Source of the DNA: [Phialemoniopsis] sp. UDSM-2020
Lineage: Eukaryota > Ascomycota > Sordariomycetes > Thyridiales > Thyridiaceae
Direction: 5' to 3'
Assembly: GCA_018873225.1 (NCBI GenBank)
Contig: JAEILZ010000001.1
Span: 6,634,001 to 6,698,000 of the forward strand
DNA: 64,000 bases
The notes under the pieces were generated by a model that worked only from the letters and a program-made list of their open reading frames with translations, did no database searches and had not been told where the DNA came from. How positions within the stretch are numbered: the first letter of the stretch is position 1; each line of letters begins with the position of its first letter. A program made the translations under genes and the position numbers. Positions 47,889-57,905 of this stretch are shown piece after piece.

Positions 47889-48384
47889 GAATTATTCACG
47901 TGGCGTTTGTTCATCCTCGACGTTGCCCCATTGCGGCGGGGAAATCCGATGATGGGTGAACATGGAGGTCTAAAATGCTTATTCATGTCAACTCCGCCGT
48001 GACGGGCGAAATTTTCGGGTCTAATGTGCCCGCAACGGCCGGATAAGCTCTGAGGAAGCGGCTTACATAATACCGGGGCGTGTTCAATGCTGAGATGAGG
48101 CGACCATTCACAAATTGAGCAGGCATACTAGCCGTATGAGGTGTGGCATTGTGGCTTGGATGGCGCTTTAGGTAGTAGTTAAAACGACCGTGTCAATAAT
48201 CAACACGTTAGATCACCGGAGGCATCATGTTGCCCACCGTGGGCCCTTGTCCGTGACGGCGGAGGAAGTTGATAACCATTATTGCGCCTAGAAATACGAA
48301 TCAAAATCACGTATTTTGAAAGTCGACACTTTTTTCGTCTATATTGCTCTCAAAGTACCATTCCCTCTTTTTCTGATCTTCAGT
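47889..48384. promoter_or_regulatory. Divergent promoter of Zn2Cys6 regulator and MCT-type transporter
   Basis: 496 bp between outward-pointing start codons. A binding site for the neighbouring regulator would be expected here, but no clear inverted CGG pair with defined spacing could be assigned. Confidence 0.45.
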
Positions 48385-49719
48385 ATGCCTTCCCAAGTCA
48401 TCAACGACGTCAACGGCGGCAGCACTGGCGAGGTGAATGTCGAAATCGATTCAAAGCCACAAGCTGATGTCAACAAGTCGCCTAATAGTGCAGCTCCTGG
48501 CGAGAGTCTTCCTCCTCCGCCCAATGGCGGGCTCGTAGCTTGGCTGCAGGTGGCCGCTGGATTTACCCTCTTCTTCAACACTTGGGGAATGACCAGCGCC
48601 TTCTCCGTCTTCCAGACATACTACGAGACCGGTGAACTCTTCGAAGAGTCTTCTTCCAACATCTCCTGGATCGGGTCTATCCAGTGCTTCCTGCTTCAGA
48701 TCACAGGACTCGTTGCCGGCCCCCTCTACGATAGGGGCTACCTCCGCTCCCTCCTAGTAACGGGCAGCTTCATGGTCGTCTTTGGCAACATGATGCTCTC
48801 CCTGTGCACCGAGTACTGGCAGGCCCTGCTAGCCCAGGCCTTCTGCGTCGGCATCGGAGCCGGTCTGCTCTTCGTCCCCACCGTCTCATTGATCCCGACC
48901 TGGTTCACCACCCGCATCGGCCTGGCGATAGGCATAGCCTCGTCCGGCTCCTCCCTCGGCGGCGTCATCTACCCGATCGTCGTCTACCGTTTGATATCGC
49001 AGGTCGGCTTCCCCTGGGCCGTCCGCTGCGTCGGCTTCATCGCCTTCGCGACCTTCACCCTGCCTCTCGCCGTGATGCGCGTGCGCGTGCGCAGCCCGAA
49101 GCCCCGTGCAGTGGTCGACTGGTCCGCCTTCCGCGACGTCCCCTTCGCGACCTTCACCCTGGGCGTGCTCGTCACGTTCGTCGGGCAGACGGCCCTGCTC
49201 TTCTACATCTCGTTCTACCCGGCCGACCGGCACCTCACGAGCCCCTCCCTGGCATTCTACGTCGCGGCCGTCTTCAACGCGGCGTCCGTGTTCGGCCGCA
49301 TCTTGCCCGGCGCGCTGTCGGACCGCATCGGACCGCTGAACACCATGGCCCCGATGACGGCGCTGCTCGGCCTGACGATACTCTGTCTGCTGGCCGTGCA
49401 CAACACGGCCGGCATGGTAGTCGAGGCTCTAGTCACGGGGTTCTTCAGCGGCGTCGTCGTCGCGCTGCCGCCCGTTTGCTTCCGTGCGCTGACGGCGAAC
49501 AAGGCCATGATCGGCACGCGCAGTGGGATGGGGTTTGCTATCGCTGGTCTCGGTCTGTTGGCAGGCGGTGCTGGTGCCGGCGGCGTGCTGGAAACTGATG
49601 ACCCGCTGGACTGGACTGGCATGTGGATATATGCGGGTGTATCCGCCTGTGCGGCTGGGCTCATTCACTTCTGCGTGCGGGTTATGCAGTCTGGCTTCCG
49701 GCTTCGGGTGAAGGTGTGA
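48385..49719 (+). CDS. MFS transporter, monocarboxylate (MCT/MCH)-type
   Basis: Single-exon gene, 444 residues. The ATG at 48385 is chosen because the frame upstream lacks an ATG and the hydrophilic N-tail typical of the family begins here (MPSQVINDVNGGST). PPPNGGLVAWLQVAAGF is the conserved entry to helix 1 of fungal MCT-like proteins. FNTWGMTSAFSVFQTYYE and SWIGSIQCFLLQITGLVAGP follow. Twelve membrane segments are expected, and GLAIGIASSGSSLGGVIYPI is the helix 5 region. Members carry riboflavin, carboxylates or secondary metabolites. The adjacent divergent regulator suggests inducible expression. Confidence 0.9.
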   Translation: MPSQVINDVNGGSTGEVNVEIDSKPQADVNKSPNSAAPGESLPPPPNGGLVAWLQVAAGFTLFFNTWGMTSAFSVFQTYYETGELFEESSSNISWIGSIQCFLLQITGLVAGPLYDRGYLRSLLVTGSFMVVFGNMMLSLCTEYWQALLAQAFCVGIGAGLLFVPTVSLIPTWFTTRIGLAIGIASSGSSLGGVIYPIVVYRLISQVGFPWAVRCVGFIAFATFTLPLAVMRVRVRSPKPRAVVDWSAFRDVPFATFTLGVLVTFVGQTALLFYISFYPADRHLTSPSLAFYVAAVFNAASVFGRILPGALSDRIGPLNTMAPMTALLGLTILCLLAVHNTAGMVVEALVTGFFSGVVVALPPVCFRALTANKAMIGTRSGMGFAIAGLGLLAGGAGAGGVLETDDPLDWTGMWIYAGVSACAAGLIHFCVRVMQSGFRLRVKV

Positions 49720-49844
49720 GAGAGCTGTAGAGGAAATACCTATGTATTATCACCTGTATAATCACCTGTAATATTACAACAGAACAACTCTTCGGCATCT
49801 TTCCATGAAATTATCGCGCCAGACTGTTATGACTTGGAAAGCCC

Positions 49845-52449
49845 CTAGAGCCCTGCATTTGCATTTTGGTGGGAGCGACTAGGGTCTTCGAATATAAATT
49901 CGCTTTCCTGGAGCATCCCCAGTGGCCCAGGGTTGTTGTGTAGCCAGTCATCCATCATCCACAGTGTCGAGTTCGGTGCTGTAGCGCCTTGCACTGTATT
50001 TGCACCCATGAACGCATTCTGCGACGACTGCCCCGAGAACGCTGTTGGATAGCCAAGTATCGGATCGAGCAAGGTGTTGGGGTCCTGTTCAGCATCGCGA
50101 GGCATAAAGCCAAGAGCTGCGAGGTGCGCGTTCATCTGCACATTGGCGTGTACGTTCTCGGGCTGGACTTGTGACTGACTGAGGTCGATGTAGTGGCAAG
50201 CGACATTATAAAGAGTCTGGAAGAGGTGGTGTATCTTGCCGGCACCGTCGCTGACCGCTGGTGCCTCTTGGATGGAGGTCACGAAGCCTTGCATGAGGGC
50301 TAGGTCCGACTGATTTCGTGTCTCGATCACTTGGCAGAAGAGGATGATGAAGGGGATGAAGGGGGAGAAGAGAATTGTCCTGGGTAGATTCGCGTATTAG
50401 CAGAGACGCGAAATTAAGCGGATACAATCTACTTACCAATAAAGGTACAGAGGGAAGTAAAAGTCGGCGTTTGCACCCATGGCCGACATGCAGGCATGGT
50501 GCCGCTCTAGGGTATTTCGGGCAGCTTGGACACAGTTTGAGCTGAAGGTAGTCGTAGATCCCGCGGGCCGGGGTTCAGCGCGATAGACGAGCGTGATGAG
50601 CGATAAGCGGAGGACGTCGTCCCAGATGGCACAAAAGTCCAAAGCATCGCTTCCTGCAAACGTGTCGGCTTGCTTGCTCCATCGATCCTGCACGAGGTGG
50701 AGGGTCAGTATCTGGAATGAACCTGCAAACAAGCGGCGCAACTCACGTTTGTCAGCCGAATGACATCGCCTAGCTGGTTCAGTTCGGCCGCAAGGCTGTG
50801 CACGCGCGTCTGAATGACGTGCGCCGGCTGGGAAGACACCTCGGGGCTATAGAGAAGTTCGAAAATGTTGCCGTGGCACCTTGCAAATCGTACCCAGAGG
50901 CGGAAGTAGTTGAATACCGGCTCGGTCTGGGCATCGAGGGTCGAGGGCTCCGATACGGTGATGCTCCAGTCTGGAATCTTCGATGGCCTACCTAGACGGA
51001 GTGAGAAGCCTTTGTCGAGGATATAGGCGCTCCAGAACAGAACCCTTTTGTGCTCTGCGTCTTCCGGCGAATCGTTTTCCATGGATGTCGCATTGTGGTA
51101 GCCAAGCGTCTGACAGAGCTCGACGGCTTTGGAAGTGAGCGTCCATGCAAGGGACGGCTTGGAGATTTCAACTGCGTGATAAGCCTGCGTGCGTGTTGCA
51201 ACGTCAGCTTCATCTTATGTTTGATGTGCGGTAAGAGACTCCCTACCCCGAGTAACAATGCTACGATCACGTCGGGTCGCGCCGGTAGATGGAGAGGCAG
51301 GTTGGAAAGTGCAGTCTCAAGGTTGGTTCGGCAGAGCTGAGCATAATCAAGATGTTCCTCCCTTTCCTTTCCTGATGCCTCATGCGCATAGACCTTGAAC
51401 AGGAACAAAAGTCCACACATGGCCGTGATGAAGTCGACCTCGGACTGAGACTCGTCAAAATAGGCTTGGTGACAGAGAAGCGGAAATTTCTTCAAGGTGT
51501 AAAAGTTATAAACCCAAGTTGACATCTCGAGGTTTTTCGATTTCCCTAGCATGCGTTTAGTGTGCCGGACCAGCGTGTTGAAACCGACTTGGACCTACCT
51601 TGGGTCGATATCAGGAGCGCCATGGTCTTTCCGATGGGAGGCAATTTGCACTGCCGAGGGCGCGATCGCTGCATTGGTTGGGCTTGTGGGTATGCCATCT
51701 CGCTGGCCGCGGTGGGCTTCTTCAAGGTTGTGACGATACTGGACAGGGCATCCAAAGTCTTCCGCATGTCCTCGCTGGGCGCAGGAGATGAGCTATTGTC
51801 AACAAAGTTCTTCAATAGGTCGTTTGCAAAAGCGGAATGAGCCGCAAGGGAAGAGTCGGCCTCGACGAGAGTCTCGCAATCGATGTCACGCTGTTGCCCA
51901 ACATTTGATGATGAACGCCCAGGCGGCGACTGTCCTGCACGGTTGGCCGTCGAGGCACTACCAGTAGCTGATGATGACTTTTGAGCGAGATCTTGCAATA
52001 GGCCAATGGCAACATCAAGCCGCCGCTCCAGGGTGTCGATCTTTTGCTCACTGTGCAAGGTTAACTCTCTGTTACCAGGACATGGGATGAATTCACATAC
52101 TATTGCGTCGTCAAGAGAATGCGCGTTCTCTTCTCCTTTGGTCTGGCTACATTTGTGCACTTGAGCTTGGCCTGTACACAGTGGGAGCAGGGCCGTTCTC
52201 GATTGCAACGAACCTGTGGCGAGGTTAGTACACTGTAGGCATTTGCAGTTTCCTTGGAATGCCATATAGTTATGTTACGTACTTTGCGTGATCTACAGGC
52301 ATCGCACTACTAGTATATTAGCAGCTGCCTGAGGACCATGCCAGAGAGCTTGGCTTGGGGGTGCATGTACTGACCGCTCGGCGTGCCACTTCGGGTGGCG
52401 GTGATGGAGACCCGGTGCTGGCACGGCTACCGCCTGTCACTTCATCCAT
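49845..52449 (-). CDS. Zn2Cys6 fungal transcription factor with split zinc cluster
   Basis: Nuclear regulator of 728 residues from eight deduced exons: complement(49845..50379, 50437..50687, 50747..51184, 51247..51545, 51599..52050, 52101..52213, 52283..52306, 52375..52449). The zinc cluster has Cys at 26, 29, 36, 42, 45 and 52. It is built from three exons, the middle one of 24 nt encoding only CDACRSRK. Joins restore RKVRCNRERPCSHC, STQGKSKNLEMSTWVYNFY and LYLYWTILFSPFIPFIILF. The fungal-specific domain is recognised by VLFWSAYILDKGFSLRLGRPS. A convergent MFS transporter ends 125 bp away; the divergent neighbour is the ZZ/AAA locus. Confidence 0.88.
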
Positions 52450-52855
52450 GGTATCAGGAAGCAGCCTGCTTACACATCCATGAGCACCTTATCTGCCATT
52501 TGCGCCCAACATGCACGTCGTGAACGGGAAACAGGACACCGAGGCCAGTCGTCACGAATGCGATTGATTTTGCCAGGGGTTCAATCCGCGCAAGCCGGGA
52601 TCTTCTTTGCTTTAGGCAGGCGGTCAACAAAAATCTGCTGCCAAGACTAGTTAGTTAGTTCCAGGGCTGAAATGGAGCTGGTTTTTGTGGTGTAGGAGCG
52701 GGTCCATCCGAAGGCCGCCGACTAACTAGCTAGTCACACAGAATTCACGAGCTGAAGCTCAGCCGCAAAACTTGGTGGGGATGACGGGAGGTAAAACCCC
52801 CAGGCCGCCAGCTTGACTGGGCATCGTCTCGCCTGATTATGTATCAGACATCACA
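52450..52855. promoter_or_regulatory. Divergent upstream region with an inverted repeat
   Basis: 406 bp between the regulator and the ZZ/AAA locus, pointing away from each other. Contains the imperfect inverted repeat listed separately. Confidence 0.4.
52645..52735. repeat. Imperfect 15 bp inverted repeat
   Basis: Arm 1, GACTAGTTAGTTAGT, is at 52645-52659. Arm 2, ACTAACTAGCTAGTC, is at 52721-52735 and is its reverse complement at 14 of 15 bases. The loop is 61 bp. It could be a regulator site, the tip of a tiny transposon remnant or chance. Confidence 0.45.
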
Positions 52856-55777
52856 ATGGTCTTCTTTTACTTCGGGGACAGCGATTCGTCGTGGGCCTTG
52901 GGGAACGATGTATTCTCTATGCAGTACGTGCACACACCTCTAAGTGCTTATGAAGGTGCAGCGAACTGACGCGATTACAGAAGGAACCTGGGCTCTTTCC
53001 AACACTCATGGGACGAGATTAGTGCCTCGAGGCCAAATGATCCTAGCATTGGAACCAAGATTGAGTGGTTGAGCACAGCAGCGAACGGCGATTATTGTGT
53101 ATCCCTCAAGGATGAAAGCTGTACGCCCTTTGCCAAGTGCTTGAATAGAGGGTTCCAGTAGTTGATCATTTTGTAATTTAGTGCTCACGAATCGCCAAGA
53201 CCTTCTCCAAGTTATTCGGGGCGAAATGGAGCAACGCCCCGGCACTTTTGTCGAGCATGTGAGCTTTTCTCACCATGAAGCCTGGCTGATACGCTATGGC
53301 GACGGCACTGTCCAACTGTCTGAACAAGGAAGGTTCCCGGACATGTTCTACAGGCATCTGACTCCTCACCTTGACTTCAATGGCCCCGTTCCGTTACGCC
53401 CGTCAGCCATCCCAGATCAAGTACATCTTCTTCGGGCACAATGACTCGGTCGTGGTCCAGTTGCCATCGCAGATTCTGTACATGAACGTTTCGCAAGCGG
53501 TAGCGGATGTTTCCGTGCTATTGGAGACGCATGGACACTCGCTTGGCCGTGCGACTACCCTGTGTCCTTATGACAGTAATAGGTTTTTCTTTGGGGCTTT
53601 ACACACCGCCACGGAAGCACAGTATCCTTTCTTAGTGTCGGAGATCCAGTTCGAGAAGGCATTCCTCTTGGATATCGTCGGCAATAAACGGCCCTCCCCT
53701 GAAGCGATCAAAAGATTGTCGTTGGATAGGAAACGTGATGCCCAGACACCAACGCATGCGGCACCAGTTCCCACACCAGCGTCTTCCCAAACTCATGGCT
53801 CCACGAAATCACCATCACCGCCCCTTATTGAGAGGCTGAGCTTGAATGAAACAACGTCGGGGATTCCGGATGCAGCGCGAGAAGAGTATATGGCGAAATT
53901 CAGCAAACACAGCGGCGGCAAGACATATCTGTCAGGGATGACGGCAGCCGTCGTCTTCATGGAGACGGGTGCCAGTCAGGATGTCTTGGACCAGATATGG
54001 GAGGAGACGGATGCTGACCAGAATGGACGATTCGACGAGGAGGAATTCATCAGGGCCATGTGGTTGATCAGATGCCACCTCAGTGCCCCGGCCACAGTAC
54101 TACCAGGGAAGAACATCGGGGCGACTGGCACTCACGCTGGGCGCCTCAAGGAAGTCAAGACGAGCATGCAATGCAGCTGCGATAGTTGCGGGCGACCGAT
54201 CAAGTTCGACTCTCTATTCCACCACTGCTCAGTATGCAATGGCGGCAACCCCGACTATTGCGAGACCTGCTTTGCAGAGGGCAACAGGTGCCCACACGGC
54301 GAGACGATGGAGAGGTGCGTGATCAAGCCTGACAATCTGCAAGATTACCTCTCCTTCGGTGACGTGACCTGCGGCCTCTGTGACAACTCGTTGGGATTTG
54401 GGAGCTACATGTACCATTGTGATCTATGTGGACATCTGTGAAGGCTGCTTCGGCATTTATGGCGGTGACTGCGGGCACGTCCAACAGGTACGGCGAATTG
54501 TTGACGCGTTTGGCACGTCTCGTTCTGATGCGACAGATTTCCAGTCAGTGACCAAACAAGCGTCGACAAGACCTGCCGAACCGACCGACTATCCGTGGAG
54601 CAGAGATTCCGACAATTTCACCAATCCCTCGTGGAATCAGGGGTCTGAAGATCCCGACAGATCCAGCCGTCAGTTCCAAGCCGCGAAGCTGAGAGAGTCG
54701 CTCTTGAGCTCCATCATCTCGGAGAAACTAAATGTAAGGTGGGACGATGTCGCTGGACTCGAGCCAGCGGAGAATGAGCTTCAGGAAGCCATCATCTTCC
54801 CTCTGCGACTCCCTCAGATGTTCAAGGGGAAACGAAAGGCGAGACGAGCGATTCTCCTCTACCGACCTCCAGGTACGGGGAAGAGCTATCTAGCCAAAGC
54901 GATCGCGACCGAGGTTGACTACACACTCTTCATCATCAGTAGCAGCGATGTCATGTCCAAGTGGTACGGAGAAAGTGAAATGTAAGTTGGCTAGGGTTGA
55001 CTGCTCATTTCCGATGCTGACCTGCCTATGCTGAACAGACTGGTCCAGCAACTCTTCAAGCTGGCCAGAGAAAAGAAGCCATCGATCATCTTTATCGATG
55101 AGATCGACGCGATAGCCGGTAACAGGGAGGGAGGTGCAGGCGGCGGCAACGAAGACACGGCGCGCATGAAGACAGAGTTCTTGGTGCAGATGGACGGCGT
55201 GGGCAACGACAACGAGTGCGTCTTGTTGCTGGCAGCGACTAATTTGCCGTGGTCGCTGGATCCTGCGGTCAGACGCCGTTTCCAGAAACGCATCCACATC
55301 CCACTACCAGACGAAAATGCTCGCAAGGAACTCTTCAAGATCCATTCCGGTGAACTGTGCCAAGGCCTCACAGACCAAGATTTCGTCGAACTAGCTCGCA
55401 GGACGGATGGTTTTTCGGGCAGCGATATCGCCAACATTGTCCAGGACGCGCTGATGATCCCGGTTAAGAAAGTCCATAGCGCGACTCATTTTCGAAGGGT
55501 GAGCTTTTTTTATCGTCATGATATGTCCGTTCCGAGTGCTAACTATTATTCACAGTTACCGATGTCGAAAGGCGCGTCGTTTATTCCTTGTACCCCTTAT
55601 GAGCCCGGTGCGATGCCTATGACGTGGAAGCAAGTTCCCGGCAATCAACTGAAGGAACCGGAGATCACAGTTGAGGATATGTTCCAGTGTCTAGGGGCTG
55701 GAAAGTCTTCAGTATCGCCTGAGGAGCTCACAAAGTACACGCAGTGGACACAGCAGTATGGACTGGAAGGCGCCTGA
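52856..55777 (+). pseudogene. EF-hand / double ZZ-finger / VPS4-like AAA ATPase locus, apparently frameshifted
   Basis: Reading order: exon 52856-52923 (MVFFYFGDSDSSWALG), exon 52981-53120, exon from 53182, all in one frame to about 53360. The frame then shifts by +1 and continues to 54441, shifts again by +1, and runs to the stop at 55777 with introns 54982-55038 and 55499-55555. Parts: two or three short FG-x-x-[DS]-type modules (VSFSHHEAWLIRYGDGT; IKYIFFGHNDSVVVQL), an EH/EF-hand segment with loop DADQNGRFDEEE, one intact ZZ finger (CDSCGRPIKFDSLFHHCSVC ... CETC), a second ZZ finger cut at the frameshift, then a VPS4/katanin-type AAA domain (Walker B IIFIDEIDAIAG, sensor LLAATNLPWSLD, RRR finger) and a VPS4 C-terminal domain (GAMPMTW; LTKYTQWTQQYG). 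Walker A begins R-PPGTGKS instead of G-PPGTGKS. Introns 53259-53406 or 54359-54443 could bridge the breaks, but only by deleting domain pieces. I favour a decayed gene or assembly indels. Confidence 0.65.
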
Positions 55778-56244
55778 GGTAGTTTGTGGTATGGGTTGAG
55801 ACGGACTGTCCGCTATGCGACTAGCCATTAGGCCGATCGCCAGCGCGTTTGAAGCTTTCTTTAGTAAGGTGTCACATCCCAATCTGCAAGATCCGACTCA
55901 CTGTTGTACGAAGTCAACCTGTTCTCGCTGGCCTGGATCGTGTCAAAAAGATGTCGAATGCTGACGATCTTCCTCGCGCCATTCCCTTCTTGGGAGACCC
56001 TGCCTCAATCCTCAACGCCCCGCCTCAACCTTGCCCCTGATCATACTTCCATTGGCTTGAAGGTGAGCTGGCAGGGGTACCCCCCCGCATTTAACCCCTC
56101 AAAGTGCATGAATTTTATCACCTGTTCCCTCTCGACCGCCGCTGCTTGTGCGACCAGAACCCCTGGATTGTTTGCTTTTTCCCTGCATCGCATCACGTAG
56201 TTCCCCTGGTCAAAACAGCCAATCGCCCGCACAGCTAGTTAGTC
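55778..56244. other. Intergenic, 467 bp
   Basis: 3' side of the AAA locus and promoter side of the methyltransferase gene. Nothing recognised. Confidence 0.5.
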
Positions 56245-57772
56245 ATGTCTGGCGCTGACAGCAACCAAGCCGCGGCGGCGGCGTCGTCGCCCCCAGGCGG
56301 TAGCGGTAGCGGCGGTGCTACTGGGCAGACGGCGCTGCCGCCACCGGCCACTGCGGAGCCCATCCCCGCCGACGACAACCCAGAGTTTGACAGCGACGCG
56401 GATTCCGCCTTTGGTGGGGACGCCACGAGCTCGACGGCGTCTGTGTCGTCGTCGATCCTCAAGTACAGGACCATCCACGGCAGGACCTACCACAGCGAGC
56501 AGGGCAACGCGAAATACTGGTTTGCGCTCTCTCTTACTTTGCAGTACCCTGATATGGGCTCTGTCTGATGCAACTTGCTAGGGGGTCGAATGATGAGCGC
56601 CAAAGCGAGTCGATGGACATTTTGTAGGTTTAGTGACGCCGGCTTGGCAGTTGTGTTTGGTTTCACTGGCGCAAGTCGCTGACCACGGTATAGGGGCCAT
56701 CTCATGACCCTCACCATGGATGGCAGGCTGTACCTGGCACCCCTTGAGCCCGAGAAGCTGCAGGTATGCCAACAGTCGCTGTGAATTAAAGTTTTCGTAA
56801 TAGGTAGCTGACTGTTGGTCGCTCAATCAGAAAGTCCTGGACATAGGCACCGGCACTGGTAAGCGATCTCGCTGCCAAGGACTATTGCATTCTACGGCTA
56901 ACTCATGGCCTCCTTAACAGGCTTGTGGGCAATGTATGTGATTTTCCACCTTAGCCGACACGATCCTCATCTAACATCTGGATAGCGATTTTGCAGACGA
57001 ACATCCGAATTGTGAAGTGACCGGCACCGACATCTCGCCCATCCAGCCAGGCTGGGTTCCACCAAACTGCAAATTGTGAGTCTCTCTTAGCTTCACGGCC
57101 GATGTTATCTCATGGAAGGCTCTCCGCTCATTCGTGCCTCAGCGAAATTGAGGACTGCACACAGGAGTGGACCTTCCCCTCCAACGCCTTCAACTACGTG
57201 CACATCCGCTACCTCGTCGGCAGCATCGCCGACTGGCCGGGCCTGTTCAAACAGGCCTACAAGGTCCTCAAGCCCGGCGCCTGGGTCGAGAGCTACGACG
57301 GCACGCCCGTGCTCGAGACCGACGACGACACCCTCGGCGAGAACATGGCCAAGTGGGGCACCTTCTTCGTCGAGGGCGGCAAGAAGATCGGCCGCAGCTT
57401 CACCGTGCTCGAAGACGGCACGCAGAGGAAGTCGATGGAAGAGGCCGGGTTTGTCGATATCCAGGAGTGGGACTTCAAGGTAAGCTCGGCTAATGTTATC
57501 CCAACCCCGAAAGAGATAGATTACCGAACTGATTCGCCTTGTAGGTACCACTGGGACGTTGGCCCAAGGACAAGAAACTCAAGGAAATTGGCGCGTTTGG
57601 CCATCTTGCCGTTATGTCGGATACTGAGGGCTTTGTCCTGTTCATGGCCAACGTGCTCGGATGGAGCATGGAGGAGATTCAGGTCTACATTGCCCACCTC
57701 CGTCGCGAGTTTACCAGCGGCAAGCATCACCCATATTTTAGGGTCAAGTGTGTTTGGGGCCGCAAGCCCTGA
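56245..57772 (+). CDS. LaeA-like SAM-dependent methyltransferase
   Basis: Class I methyltransferase of the LaeA-like group, which includes regulators of secondary metabolism and many proteins of unknown target. Eight deduced exons, join(56245..56519, 56582..56623, 56694..56763, 56831..56858, 56921..56933, 56986..57075, 57143..57479, 57545..57772), give 360 residues. The N-terminal ~70 residues are low complexity (Ala/Gly/Ser/Pro). [20 protein letters not shown] leads into the domain. The SAM loop is [17 protein letters not shown] at 131-147, rebuilt across a 13 nt exon. [20 protein letters not shown] is motif post I, and [19 protein letters not shown] the following strand. Introns are 52-70 nt. 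It is not orthologous to LaeA by any evidence here; the relation is to the wider family. Confidence 0.9.
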
Positions 57773-57905
57773 ACGACGGGAGGTCCTAACGATATTGGGC
57801 GCAATGGCACGGGCGAGTGATTTAGATGTGAAAAGGATATTCATTTATTCGTTACAACCACTGCAAAGCTAGCTCTTAGATCCCATGTTGATTGTCTTTC
57901 GTTTG

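Noticed and set aside
52570..52600. tRNA B-box-like sequence ggttcaatcc
   Set aside because: No matching A box, T-stem pairing or acceptor stem could be formed around it.
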